Origin: Rhytidiadelphus loreus
Taxonomy: Eukaryota; Streptophyta; Bryopsida; Hypnales; Hylocomiaceae
Direction of reading: 5' to 3'
NCBI GenBank assembly: GCA_947034895.1
Contig: OX344764.1
Coordinates: 51,317,348 to 51,381,347 of the forward strand
DNA length: 64,000 nt
Made by a program: the position numbers and the translations under genes
Shown here: positions 37,340-57,484 of the stretch, piece by piece
How the letters are laid out: each line of letters begins with the position of its first letter
Numbering within the stretch: the stretch's first letter is position 1
Notes under the pieces: generated by a model
The model's database searches: none
The model's input: only the letters and a program-made list of their open reading frames with translations
Told to the model about the DNA's origin: nothing

Positions 37340-40077
37340 ATGGCGGAAGCAGTGTCGAGAATCGGCTTGGCCGGCTTGGCCGTGATGGGCCAAAACCTGG
37401 CTCTCAACATCGCAGAGAAAGGTTTCCCGATCTCCGTCTACAACCGCTCCGACGCCAAAGTAGACGAGACCGTGGAACGTGCGAAGGAAGAAGGCGACCT
37501 GCCCCTCACTGGCTACTACAGCCCCAAAGACTTCGTCCAGTCTATTCAAAAGCCCCGCTCCATCATCATCCTCGTGAAAGCCGGCGCCCCCGTCGACCAA
37601 ACGATCCAAACTCTATCCCAGTACATGGAGCCCGGCGACTGCATCATCGACGGAGGAAACGAGTGGTACGAGAATACGGAAAGGCGAGCCAAGCAGGTTG
37701 CAGAGAAAGGGCTGCTTTACCTTGGAATGGGGGTGTCAGGAGGGGAAGAAGGCGCTCGCAATGGACCTTCAATGATGCCGGGCGGCACTGAAGTAAGTAG
37801 CCCTTGTTTAACATCCAATTTTTACTGATGTGCTCCAAGAATTTGGTTCTGACTACCACTTCTGATGAATTTTGCATAACATTTTTGTTATTCTGGTAAG
37901 ATATAGGCTCCGTTAAGCATACAGTACACTAGAGACTCAATTGACCATACAAGTGAACTTTGAATTGTGCTAGATGTCTGAAAATTCTTAATCTGTTGGC
38001 ATGTAGTTTTTTGCAATTGATTTTTGGTTTGGGCTACCCAATTCTGGCGAATATCGAATTTTATTTTATTTTTTCTGGTAAGGTAGAATCTCCGTTCACC
38101 TTGCAGTACATTAGATGCTCCATTGATCATACAAGTGAACTTTGGTTTGTGGTAGAAGTGTGAAAACTCTTAATCTGTTGACAAGTACTAATTTACAATT
38201 GTTTTTTAATACAATATAAATGTGCAAAATTGTAGATGGCGCAAGTTTCTAGATTTCATACAGTGCATTAGAGGTTGCATTCACCATACCAGTGAACTTT
38301 GATTTGTGCTAGAAGTTTTAAAACACTTATTCTATTGACATGCAGTTTGGGGAATTGATTTTTAACTCGACGCAGTATAAATTGTAGAGGGCGCAAGTTT
38401 CTAGATTGTTGTAGGGAAAGGCTTAAAGTTCACTTGTATGGTGAATGCAACCTCTCCGTTACTGTTTGGTGAATAGAAACTTAACATTAGATACTCCACA
38501 ATTTCTGGCGATTTTTGCAGCAAATTGTCATTGAGATTCGTCTAAGTAATCGCATTGTCCTCCTAAATTTCCTGCAGCTGAACCCGAATTTTGTTGAAAT
38601 CTGGAGATTTCTCGAAATCTACATTTAGATTTCATTGAATTTTAAACTTCTTTCTATTCCCTTGCACTTCAGGAAGCGTACCACTACATCGAAGACGTTG
38701 TGAAGAAAGTCGCTGCGCAAGTGGACGACGGCCCGTGTGTGACCTACGTCGGCCGAGGCGGAGCTGGAAATTTCGTGAAGATGATTCACAACGGGATTGA
38801 ATACGGTGACATGCAGCTCATTTCCGAAGCTTATGACGTGTTGAAGTCCGTGGGAGGGTTAACGAACGAAGAATTGTACACAACATTTGCTGAATGGAAC
38901 GAGGGCGAGCTCGAGAGTTTCTTAATTGAGATCACTCGTGACATCTTCTGCGTTAAGGACGACAACGGTGACGGGTTTCTCGTTGACAAGATTCTCGACA
39001 AGTATGTGTACCCCTCATGACCAGCGTTTTATTGTTCATCTTTCGTTTAACTCCAACGATTTGGTTGTGGGTTACCAATTTTGGTAAATTTTGCATGGTA
39101 GGTCTGTTATGTTGTTTGCTACAATACAGAAATTCTAGCAATTTTCAGAAAGTTTTCTGTAGAAGTTGGCTCAAAATTCACATCTCCTCTTTCCATTTCC
39201 TACAGGCTTGTAGCTAGACCAAAAAATTGTCAAACTCTAGTGATATCTAGTCAAAAAGAGAACCAATGATAGGATTCCCATACAGTAGCTGCATAAGCTA
39301 TGTTTTCTTTATGTTAGACTTGAAAAAGCTTGAATGTGGAACTAAGACCGCAATTCGTGTTGATACAGGACGGGGATGAAGGGAACTGGGAAATGGACAG
39401 TCCAGCAAGCCGCGGAGCTTTCAATCGCCGCCCCCACCATCGCAGCCTCTCTCGATTCACGTTTCCTTTCAGGCTTGAAAGAGGAGCGTCTGGAAGCTGC
39501 CAGGATCTTCAAAGAAGCTGGTGTTGAGGACATCCTAGCTGTGAAGGATCTGGACAAGAAGCAACTGGTCGACGACGTTCGCAAAGCGCTCTATGCATCA
39601 AAGATTTGCAGCTACGCGCAAGGGATGAATCTGATTCGCGCCAAGAGCATTGAGCAAGACTGGAACCTCGATTTGGGTGAGCTTGCTCGCATCTGGAAAG
39701 GGGGTTGCATCATCCGAGCGAAGTTTCTCGACCGGATCAAACAAGCTTATGATCGTAACCCAAAACTGGCTTCCCTTCTGATTGATCCTGAGTTTACGAA
39801 GGAGATGGTGGAGCGTCAATCTGCTTGGCGGAGAGTGGTGAGCTTAGCAATTGAGGTCGGCGTTTCCACTCCTGGAATGACTGCTTCACTTGCGTATTTT
39901 GATACTTACCGAAGGGGTCGTCTGCCTGCTAATCTCGTGCAAGCGCAGCGAGACTACTTCGGTGCGCATACGTACGAGCGCGTGGACAGGCCTGGATCCT
40001 CCCACACCAATTGGTTCAAGATCGCTAAGCAGTTCATGAACAACGCCAAGGAGCCTGTGCATGCTTCGAGACTTTAA
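37340..40077 (+). CDS. PGD: 6-phosphogluconate dehydrogenase, decarboxylating, with C-terminal PTS1
   Basis: Three exons, 37340-37792, 38673-39001 and 39369-40077, encode 496 residues. The enzyme oxidises 6-phosphogluconate to ribulose-5-phosphate and CO2, making NADPH. The Rossmann motif [12 protein letters not shown] is near the N-terminus, followed by [11 protein letters not shown], the signature [20 protein letters not shown], and [20 protein letters not shown], which holds the catalytic Lys and the HNG of the substrate site. The C-terminal domain has [19 protein letters not shown] and [11 protein letters not shown]. There is no transit peptide. The last residues are VHASRL; SRL is a canonical peroxisomal PTS1, matching the known peroxisomal isoform of plant 6PGD. 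Angiosperm relatives usually lack introns in the coding region, whereas this gene has two. Intron 1 holds internal repeats (37919-38464). Confidence 0.96.
37915..38464 (+). repeat. Direct and inverted repeats in 6PGD intron 1
   Basis: Three direct copies of a unit containing CATACAAGTGAACTTTG and ATTCTTAATCTGTTG begin near 37919, 38101 and 38259. A fourth partial copy lies inverted at 38424-38464. The third and fourth copies (38261-38302 and 38424-38464) can pair over about 40 bases. Confidence 0.65.
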
Positions 40078-47595
<7,518 letters not shown>

Positions 47596-49631
47596 CTCAA
47601 TCCCTTATTTAGTTGGTTGCATGTCCAGATATGCCATATATCTCATGTGAAGGTAAAACAAGACTACCACGGTAGTTATAATGCAAAGGTAAAACAATTG
47701 TAAATATATTGAGCTAAAGAAAACTTATAACTGAATATTAAGGGTAGGTGACAAGAACTACAACATTGGTAGTACGGATGTGAATGTCTACAAATGACAA
47801 TTGGGTATGAAGAAGTTGTATCTTAGATTAGACTAGTTCTATGGTATAAAGAAGTTGTACCTTAGACTAGTTCCACGGTATGACAATCTCTAGCACATAA
47901 CTAGCATTGCATTTGAATTCTGATCTTATTGCAAAAGAAATAATAGGGAATAAAGTAGGTTGTCATAGATTACCAAATCGGTGAGTAGAACACATTTTTT
48001 CAACCAATTATCACCTTTAAGTGGTCATTGTGCATTTTGAGCTTGGTTTCACTAAAAAAAGTCTTACAATTGTGCACGCATTGCACCATATACAATGGAC
48101 CATAGTGTTCGCAAGCATAGAAGAACCAACAATGTTAATTGTATTACTTTGTACCAAATAGTACCCAAATAGCAAGGAATAGAAAAAATTCATTTTACAA
48201 TTGCTCTTGGAATTAGTGGCAATAAAGAGCATATCCAGACTAGGAAATCCATGTGCTTAGGTTTATGGATTTGCAAGGTCTTATTAACTTTTGCTATTGT
48301 ATTCCAAATTTGAAACATTCATTATTCACTTGAAATTGATCACATATATAATTCAAAATGATAATAAACCAAAGGCATACATCTTAGTTACTTTACATCA
48401 AAAGCCAAATGGACTTCAATAGCTTCAATAAATTGATTTTTGATTCCGAGAATTCATGTTGGATGTCTAGGGGGTTTAATTCTAGTACACATCATTGAAA
48501 AGAATAACTATTCTAAAATTCATTCTATAATCTATCATATTCCATTCTATAAGGACATACAAATGTGATAATAAAAGAGTATGAGAAGTGACTGTGCAAG
48601 GGATTTGAAACCATCTTTCCTCCTACCTCTAATTTTTTTTTTAAATAATGCCATTTTATATGGATTGCAGTATTATCCTAAAGCATAATATAACCACATC
48701 CAATTTGGAGTACATAAATTGCGACATTAATAAGTCTTGGTGGAAATTAATAATTATAGTAGACCAATCTCTAAGTGTGCAAATTTACAAAAGTTTCTCT
48801 ACCTTTGAAAAAATAAAAAATAAAAAATTGTAACTCATATACCAACTCATATAGAACATTTTTCTTTCTAGTCTCTGATAAAAGAAGAAGAGTAGTTCTA
48901 GTCATTGGTTTATAGACCAACATGAATGAAGAGTCTATTGGGGGTAGTTCTACTAGCTAAATTATGCCATAGAGGCATAGGTAGAGAGCGCTACCTTTAG
49001 TCAAAGGTAGACTCTATGACATTTATTTGTAGCCCATATTAGGTGATCATTATTTTGAAGTTTTGTGTTGTACTTCCTCAATGAACACTAATTAGATGAA
49101 GTGCACTTTCTGCAACATTCACCATCCATCTAGTAGATGATTGAGCATTTAGAGGTTTAAATAATAGTGTCTATTCCAAGTTGGTTACTTTCTAATCAAC
49201 ACCACGGGAGCCAAAATCCACAATTACGCAATGGATGCATTAAGGTGGGCACCTCCCAAACTACCCCCTACCTAAACCCGCCATCATCACTCTATGTACA
49301 TCTCCAAAATCAATATGTACCTATGCATAAGAAACGATTCCAGATTCCAGAACCTCTACCCCAAAAATCTTTGACCCTTCACAACTTTTGCATACGGTAT
49401 CCAAATGTCACATTCTTTGGTGCATTGGAACCTCCTTTCACTAGCCAACAAGAAACTATAACAACTTGACCAGTCTAATAATAATAACAACTAGGTGCCC
49501 AACTTATTCTCATTGAGTGAAGGGCATGCAGTCCACTTATTGACCATTGTTGTTGGTATACTTTCATTGAAAAACAACAACTAATAATACAACCATATTA
49601 AAAATATAAAAATGCAGGATTTGAGTGACTT

Positions 49632-49858
49632 TCACTCTGTAACTGACTGAGTTTCCAAGGGAGCTGCAAAAGGGGGGTCATCTGTCTTGTGTGTGTAGTA
49701 CTTGAAAATCGGAGATTGTGGTACGTACGAGCTTCTTTTGCCAACCATGTGGGGGTACTTTGAACTACCCGGATATGCAGGTAATCTGCACAGATCATCT
49801 CCTGATATTATTGAGTGGTACCAAGGCACTGGAGCTCCCTTTTTCACATGTTCCAACT
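49632..49858 (-). other. Unidentified coding-like fragment
   Basis: Read on the minus strand after a possible acceptor (CTATTAG at about 49859), a 74-codon stretch encodes GAPVPWYHSIISGDDLC, YPHMVGKRSSYVPQ and KYYTHKTDDPPFAAP. The composition (Tyr-, Pro- and Ser-rich, few stops) is more protein-like than the surroundings, but there is no ATG start and I recognise no family. It may be a captured exon or chance. Confidence 0.25.
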
Positions 49859-49989
49859 AATAGGTGTACGACATGTGGCATTGTGTAAGGAAAAAAGGGA
49901 GTTCTTTTGTGTCAAAACTAAAAATTCAGTAATTTAGAATATTAAGGTGAAAAACACCCAAAATGACGTCAGTGGTTTACCCCATTTTT

Positions 49990-50400
49990 GGCAAGTAAAC
50001 TTATATATTAAAAAAGTCCCTGAAATTACAGTTAAACCGCTCCCAAACTTAATTGGGATTGGTTGACTACCAATTCTGGTTTTATGATTAGGCTATGTGA
50101 TAGTTTCACTGGTTTAGGAAACTTTCACTTTGAAAATTCATAGTGAGATATGTGAGTACATTGTGTAATAGTTTTAGTGGTTTAGGAAACTTTCACTTTG
50201 AAAATTCATAGTGAGATATGTGAATACATTGTGTGATAGTTTCAATGGTTTAGGAAATGTTAAACCATTCCCATACTTAATTGCTATTGGTTGACTATCA
50301 ATTCTAGTTTTATGATTAGGCTATGTGATAGTTTCAATGATTTACGAAACTTTTACTTTGAAAATTCATAGTAAGATATGTAAGTACATTGTGTGAGGAA
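49990..50400 (+). repeat. Compound tandem repeat
   Basis: A unit of about 67 bp (TGATAGTTTCA..GGTTTAGGAAACTTTCACTTTGAAAATTCATAGTGAGATATGTGA-type; the core AACTTTCACTTTGAAAATTC recurs exactly) occurs two to three times. It is nested in a larger repeat of about 230 bp that starts with the TTGGTTGACTACCAATTCT segment (50061 and 50288). Confidence 0.75.
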
Positions 50401-50477
50401 ATGCGATTTCTAACCAAAACAAAAGTGGATTTTCAAAGGGGGGCCATGTAGCAACATCCCATTTGTTGTCAATTTTT

Positions 50478-50740
50478 TCAAAAAGGGTACAAAAAGGGGC
50501 ACAAACCACCCTAAAGCTAACCAACTCCCCCTATTTGTCATTTGAGAGTGACTTGGCCCAACCCAATCAATATGGGATAAATCCATTTGTATCCATCTTT
50601 TGTACCATACCCGTATCCATATTTTGTATTCAAGATCAACGGCATTGGAGGGGGTTGGAGATTTTTCTTTTTTTAAAACAATGGTTGTCAATTTTTGGAG
50701 GAGGGGGAGGAAATGGCCTGGTTGCATCTTTTTTGCTCAT
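50478..50740 (+). repeat. Dispersed repeat family C, copy 2
   Basis: It shares CAATATGGGATA, CCGTATCCATATT, TTCAAGATCAACGGCATT and a following G-rich and T-rich stretch with 35160-35405 and 59560-59800. Confidence 0.5.
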
Positions 50741-51802
50741 TGTCATTATGTCTTATCTGATATGTCTAGTTGTTGTTTTTGGAAAACGTTTTTTCTCTTG
50801 CTGAAAAAAGGTACTTCCAACAATATTGAATAGCTTATTTTGACATTTTTGGATATTTTCACCTCAGTTTCCAAATATTTGTGTCCAACACGAGCACTTT
50901 TATCACAACTATCATGCTTTAATTTTTTAATCATTTTTAGGTTGCTTCACAGTATTTTCTCAACATTGTATACTAATTTATTGGATCACTTAGAACAATG
51001 AATTTTGAAGGGAAACAGAAAAGCAATTTTGAATTTCCATCACATAATCATGTTGCATTGAAACCTGCAAAAAATTTGCAGCGCCTGAAGCATGGTGCGC
51101 TGTACTTATCAAGGTCATTTCTACGAACATGCTTTTCTAAGGTGCTGGGCCCCAAATGAGATCTTTGTGAAAGTCGCCATGAGGTCGGAAATGGACTCAA
51201 AAGAATTGTGAAGTCCTCAAGGTAGCAAATCCTGATGAAGAATTTTAGTACCGTACTCTTGAGACCAACTCGGATCGCCAGTTGGTACATAAAAACGAAC
51301 ATAGAGCTCCATGCTCTGCCAAATTGAAGAGATCAACTGAAAAACTCTTTAATCAGGACTCAGGACTGATGTAGGAAAACAATAAAAGAGGTTCAAAATA
51401 CAGTGTGCCAAAAATCAATTGCCACAGAAAGCTGCACTTGAAATTTCAAAGAAACAGCAAGTGCACGTAGGCACCTGAAATACTTCATTGGCTATGGTCT
51501 CTTTAGACCTTAAAATGATCAGAATACAGAGTATTTTACAGGATATGTAACTAGGAACAAAGCGATTATCAGTCAGCCGGGAGCCTCACCATTCATGAAG
51601 ACGTTTGATATTAAGAATCAATCACAAAAAAAGGGTAAGTTACTACCACACCTGAACTTTCACCACTACTTATGGTATCTACCGCCTTCTCAGAAACGAA
51701 TGTCACTATTCTGACAAGAAGCATCCTACTTGCTAACCTGTAATGGTTTTAAACCAAACCCCTACTTATTTTTGAAAATCATCAGCTTTTTTGTTTTAGT
51801 AT

Positions 51803-54443
51803 TTACCCGTGGCTGGGGTCAGTTTCATCTGTAATCTTGCCGTTCTCATCAATTGGGCGATTTTTAGGTGCCAACCCTGACTGTGAACTACTGGACTCCA
51901 CAGCATCATTTGAGTCATTCTTCGTATTATTGAGCTCCACGCCATTCTTGGGCACTTTGATCTCTAATAAACGTTCAACTGGAGTCCGACAAATTGGGCA
52001 ACGATTGGTTTGGAATCTTAACACCTTGGCGCATTCACTGCACATGCACTGAGACCCAGTAATAGCAAATGCGTTAGTAAAATACAAATAAACCGTTGAC
52101 GAATATGTGGCAAGGCTGAGTTGTAGATAATCCCTAAATAGAAGACGATGTCATGTGTGTGGCTTCAACCCCTACATGCCTAAATGGCCAAAAGTGACCG
52201 CTTCCATGTCTACAAGAATTGTAGATCATTTAGGAAGGTACCAACAAAAGAAATCATGCCCTACATTTTTGAACAGGAAAAATATGCGCTAGAAGTTCCT
52301 ATTAGCTTCCAAAGTGGACTATCATCATTTTTAATTCGTTTGAGCACTTAAAGGTTGGTATATGCGCGTCAAACCAAAGCGAAAAAGACGGAAGCGAAGA
52401 GTCACAAAAAAACTGAAATCATTATAAAATTATCTAAAAGCACCACTGGTGGCAAAAGAAAAAAAATTCAGTTGAACAACCGAACCGAACCGAACCGTAG
52501 AAACTCAAGGCCATATCAAAATTCATAAAATTCAAAATTCAAAATTCAAATTTAGCTCCACTTTATGCAGAGAAGCGCACCAGGTAGACAGAGAGGGCAT
52601 ACCCTAAAATATAGAACCAGCAGAATAGCATTGAAGAAAAAACATTATTTAATGACAAAACAATGTATTTGTTGAATTGCAAACCCAAAACAAAAAGTCT
52701 TACCATGTGTCGACAAGGTAGAACAGTGGTATCCCGAGGCTCTGACATACACACGACACATTCTTTGCCAGCGTCAGTGCCGTCAAAGTTGCCCCCACTT
52801 CCACTGCTCTCGATTCCATAGATTTCCTGAAGCTCATATCTGACACCCTCAACCCAAATGATCTGCTTCACCACCCGTATTTGGTACGTCTCATCGTCCT
52901 TCTTCTCAATGACTGCCTGCGTGATCTGGGAGTGCACCCATTCCGGCAGGGCAGCTCCCAGAGGCTCGGCATCTCGTGGAGGTTCATCAAGTGGAGGGGA
53001 TTTGGGCACCGTCTCCATCCGGATCAACAACGGAAACACATTGTCTTCCCCTCCTCCTTTCAATAATTCTTCGTCGTCAAACAGAGCCAGCATCACACCT
53101 GTCTCTGGATCTTGCTTGAACTTCTGACCCAGCCCTTTCTCAAATTTGGTTCGCAGTGGTGTGTAGATGTGAGGCTTTGCTGGTGTCACACTGCAGTTTA
53201 CGCCCTCCTTTGCAAGGAAGAATACACATATGCTGCACATGAAATGAATTATCAGTGTCTCAAGCAAAAATTGTATCACAGGAATTCACAAGAAAATTTG
53301 TACCATAAGAATACAAGAATTCAAAAGGACTAAATGCTTTACAGCAAGAAAATTGTGAACCATACCCTATATAACATTCTAGTAATCAGTGCCTGACAAC
53401 TTCGGTCATTAGCTATTGAAGGGAGAATCAGGATATCCAAGATTCAGTGATCCTCTGAAATTGACGCACTCCCACTAATATGTTGAGTTCAACATTTGAA
53501 AGAAAGTTTTATGATTTGTGGGTCTAAGTCCATGTGGTTCAAGAGTTTCAGTCTTGGAATAAATGCTTCATGATTCTAAAGTTGAACACTGTTGGGTTCA
53601 TATGACTATTGACATTCCTAGTTCTCACATTACTTTTAAAGATCTATTCGACTTCAGTGTTGCCTTGAAAAGATTGCCAGTCCAACACTGCTCAAGATTG
53701 TCATGCAAAATTGAACCATACGACTAGGAAAGAAACACAAGATTTAAAAATAAAAAAAAGCGGCCTAACAGCAAGAAATTAATGAACAATAACCCTAAAA
53801 AGCGCCATATCATCAAACTAGGGCTCAAAGAAAATTCCCATCATTTAAAGAAGAATTTCACAGCCAAGATTTAGAAGCTCCAGCGTTGCCAGAGCAGTTG
53901 GTGCTCCAAAAATTGCCAGAACCACCCGACAATCCAACAATAAAATGAAGAATGAGTTACTGACCTTCCAGCGACTGTGGCATCGAAAGTGAAAGCAACA
54001 AGGTAATACCCCGGATTCTCCTCATCTTTCTCCAACCGCAGCGTGGCCTTCTTCAAATTCACGTCGTTCTGAATGGTATTGGCTTTCTGATGCTCCGCGA
54101 CTTCCAATACGCGAGGCGGGGGCAGAGGAGGAGGGGCATACGGTGGAGTCCTATACATCTGCGGTGGCGGCAGGTTCATCATGTACTGCCCATTACTTTG
54201 AATGATGTTGTGCGGGAAATACTGAGGCGCCGGAATTTGGCCCCCCATGCCATTATTGTAGGGAGGGTAAGGGTAGTAAGTTACTTGGGGCGGGTAATTC
54301 GCCGGGGGTGGGGGTGGCACAGAATGACCACCGGGGTAGCCCGGCGGCACAGGGACACTTCGTGGCGGAGGAGGCCCTCCGCTTGCAGGTCCAGGGTTCT
54401 GGGAGATACGGCTGTTGCGCCGACTGCTTGGCAAGTTCCCCAT
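51803..54443 (-). CDS. LUL: MGRN1/LOG2-like RING-HC E3 ubiquitin ligase
   Basis: Three exons on the minus strand, 54443-53965, 53232-52704 and 52048-51803, encode 417 residues. The start [10 protein letters not shown] is an N-myristoylation signal, as in LOG2/LUL proteins that act at membranes. A Pro/Tyr-rich region ([21 protein letters not shown]) follows. The domain preceding the RING carries [21 protein letters not shown], then [50 protein letters not shown]. The RING-HC finger is split by intron 2 after [19 protein letters not shown] and continues [32 protein letters not shown]. All zinc ligands are present. The protein should transfer ubiquitin from an E2; LOG2 in Arabidopsis regulates amino-acid export and ABA responses. 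The gene converges on alpha-tubulin. Splice sites are GT-AG and frame is kept. Confidence 0.95.
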
Positions 54444-55322
54444 GAAGCTCCTCACAAACACTCAATTTTTTTTCAAAATCGCTACTCTAAACACGAACCT
54501 ATCTGTGTCTATCTAGAAATAAGTTTGCTATTTTCTTTGATCTTAATCGGTGTTTCCTTTCTATTTGCTTCTCCTTCTAATTCGTCTTATCCGGAGAAAT
54601 TCAATTCAATTCCCCCTTTGAGGAATTCCTACCATTCTCTCTCCCGATCATAGATCTACCAAAATTCACCCGCTTGCGAACGAAAACTGCAATACGGAAA
54701 CGTCAACGACAATACCTGACGCGACCATCACGCCATCCGCGACCACTCGCCATTTGAACGATAAAAATAAACCTCGATCCACTGTCTCCGCCTCAGTTGT
54801 GCTCACATCTATCACGACCTCCGTACTCCATCATCGCCACAAAGCCACGCTGTGTGGAATTCTTCCAAACTCCAAAAACAACGTCCAAGGGCGCAACGGA
54901 AACAAACCCCCACAACTTCCGGCACAAGAAACCTCGAGACTTGATGTAAAAAGAATCGGAGAAGCAGCGCCGGTGCAGGAAATCTGACGTGCAACTGGGG
55001 GAAGGAAATCTGTGCGGAAGCAGCGACGAGTGATCGAAGAAGCCAGAGAGGAGGGGACCTCGGCGAGCGCGTGAGCACGGAACTGAGTGGGCGGTCTGAT
55101 GCTATGGGCCTAGTATGGCCATTGAGGTCCGTCAAGCTCGCTCGTCGACGTTCATCTATCGGCATTCATCCTTGGCTTCATCAAAAAAGGACATCTGGAC
55201 TTCTGGAGGAAAAGGAGATGCTGGTCTAGAAAGAAATCTTTCAAAAGGTAATTCTCGTCGAGGAAGAAACAGACGGAAAATATGGACGAAGAAGTTTTCG
55301 ACGGGGTGTCGATGTCTGGCGG
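54444..55322 (-). promoter_or_regulatory. LUL upstream region
   Basis: This moderately GC-rich sequence upstream of the LUL start codon probably contains its leader and promoter. I see no certain TATA box and no convincing gene on either strand; the frames here are short and non-conserved in appearance. Confidence 0.4.
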
Positions 55323-55326
55323 GGAA

Positions 55327-55529
55327 GTGAACTGACCTCGCTCGTCCCCCGGTGCAAGTAAAAAAAAGACCCCCTATTTTGTGCCCAAAAAATGTATGCT
55401 CTAAATCTCTCCTAGCTAATTTGGGGCCTCTAATTGCAAATATGAATTCAAAAATTGCAAATTTTATCATGCGTGGAAAATTAAAAAATTTAGGATTTTC
55501 CTTCGGGGACAAGCGAGGGGTCAGTTCAC
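55327..55529. mobile_element. Short TIR element (MITE), 203 bp
   Basis: GTGAACTGACCTCGCTCGTC (continuing CCC to 55349) and its reverse complement ending at 55529 (GGGGACAAGCGAGG, then GGTCAGTTCAC) form 23-25-bp terminal inverted repeats with one substitution and a 2-bp gap. The centre is AT-rich and non-coding. The flanks GGCGGGGAA and GACTGGGAA are similar but not identical, so the target duplication and superfamily are uncertain. Confidence 0.7.
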
Positions 55530-56898
55530 CCTGACTGGGAAGAGTTGGTGGTCATATATTTCAGTCTTGGTCTTCGGATCATTTAGAATATACCGGTCAT
55601 TTATCACACACATCCAAAAATCAAACAACAACCGTTGCCAATTACAACACAATAATCGCATGATTCAACTAAGTTAGCAATTCAATTGCGATAGGAACAA
55701 AATTTTGTATCGCTACTCAATGACTACACATTGTGCATTGAAAGGTTGCAAGGAATTTAAAACTAGATTTCAAGTGCATCACCTTGGAATAAAATTGTAG
55801 GAAGAAATCTCTTTGCATTTTGTTTGTTGAAGGTGAATCTTAATATGACATTTAATAATCACGCCAAATTTCAAAACATGCAAGTCTCTATATTTATATG
55901 AAGAAGGATTTGAAATTTTGTATGTGCAATGATTGGCAAGTGAAGCTACATTAGATGAGATTCAACTTTTCTATAATACCGTGAATTCCCCCATGTTTTC
56001 AGAATATGAGAATTTGGCCACAACAATAGTCTAATGTAGTAGATAGTCTAATGTAGTAGAGTGCTATGTCAAAAAATATTTTAAAAAATATTTTTTAAAC
56101 TTTTTTTTTATTTTTTTTTATTTTTTATTTTTTATTTATTTTTTAATTTTAATATGACCAACAATGACTATTCTCAACATGGAGAAATGGCTTGAAATGG
56201 CCCTCCAATGCAACTGAAAATCATCTAATGTAGAACATATGGAGTGTCATCTATGCTAGTTGTGTCTATAGAAATACTAAATTGTCAATTATATACATCT
56301 ACCATTGATATGCCATAAAATGTCCACAATGGGTTGGTTCACCTTAGAGCCAAGTGAATATGGTTTGTCCCTTCTTGCCCATTGCCCATTGCCTTTGAAT
56401 AATGATATATAATAAATTGACAATTATATGGACCTGAATACACCGTGCATTTGGTGTAATTGTTTGCAAAATAATATTAGTACACTAAAATTGGTAAATA
56501 GTGTTGGCTACACTAATTATCAACAATAACACTAATTGTGATTTGCAAGGTTAGTGTTAGAACATTATTTATTCATTCTAACACTATTTTAGTTCTATAG
56601 TAACTTTTGGTAATTTCAACATTTTTACAAGAATGCATTTAGTGTTAGATGGGAACAAGATATAGAAGTTGGAATATAAAAAAACAAAAAACAATATTAA
56701 TTATCATCCAACACTATTTACCAATTTTAGTGTACTAATTTTTGAATGACACACAATGTTGTCCGCATGTTGCAAGGCATTGTGCACATGGGTCGTAGTT
56801 GGAAACCCATGCCAATGAAAATAATGAAGATTTTTTCAAACCTAAAATAGACAATTTATTTCTTATGATAGGTCCCTCCCCTCCTCAAATTAAAGTCC

Positions 56899-57484
56899 TT
56901 AACTCCTAAAGTCTCAAGGCCATTTTTTTGCCAAAACCACTCAAAACTACCACTTTTGCTATGTTCACCTATGGAATAATTTTTTTTAAATATTTTTTAG
57001 AATCTAACCATAGGATCTTGTTCTACACTTATCTTAGATCACGTGACAATAAATTTGTGATTTTTGACCGTATGTATAGAAAGATATTAGCATTCAAAGT
57101 GGAAGAAAAAAAATTCTTTCAAGAAGTTTCTATGATTGCCCACAAAACAAGAAACTCCATAACTTTCACATCACTAATCCAAATGGAATGAATCAAAGCT
57201 TCCTATTTAGAAAAAAATGTAATCTACAAGAAAAAAATATTAAAATTTTTATTTCAATTTTTTGTGAATTTCTTTTGCTGCCCGGTCTCCCCCATTTTGA
57301 GGTTATTGTGGCATAACTTTTGCTCCTAAGCACCGATTGGAATAAAAATTATTTTCTTGGAAAGCTCATAAGTTTATCTATCTTATGAGAAAGTTTCAAA
57401 AAGTTTCAGTAAAAATTGAGATCATAAGAGCATGCCCAAAATCCATTTTGTCCCTTGTAGGGACAATGGGACTTTAGGGGTTAA
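56899..57484. mobile_element. TTAA-bounded element, 586 bp
   Basis: TTAA (56899-56902) followed by CTCCTAAAGTCTCA is mirrored by TGGGACTTTAGGGG followed by TTAA (57481-57484). Twelve of 14 inner positions match. The interior is non-coding. The same class of terminus, TTAA then TCCCTAAATGCCCA, occurs alone at 33905. Confidence 0.5.

Larger units (their letters stand above)
47596..51802. other. Intergenic region between convergent TUA and LUL genes
   Basis: No confirmed gene. It contains an unassigned coding-like stretch on the minus strand (49632-49858), a tandem repeat block (49990-50400) and a family C repeat (50478-50740). The last kilobase before 51803 may include LUL 3'-UTR. Confidence 0.6.

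Noticed and set aside
54090..54653. Plus-strand 187-codon frame over LUL exon 1
   Set aside because: It is antisense to the proline-rich N-terminus of LUL and carries no recognisable domain.
55495..55512. CTTCGGGGACA as the start of a U6 snRNA
   Set aside because: Only these bases match. The rest of U6 is absent and the sequence is explained by the MITE terminal repeat.
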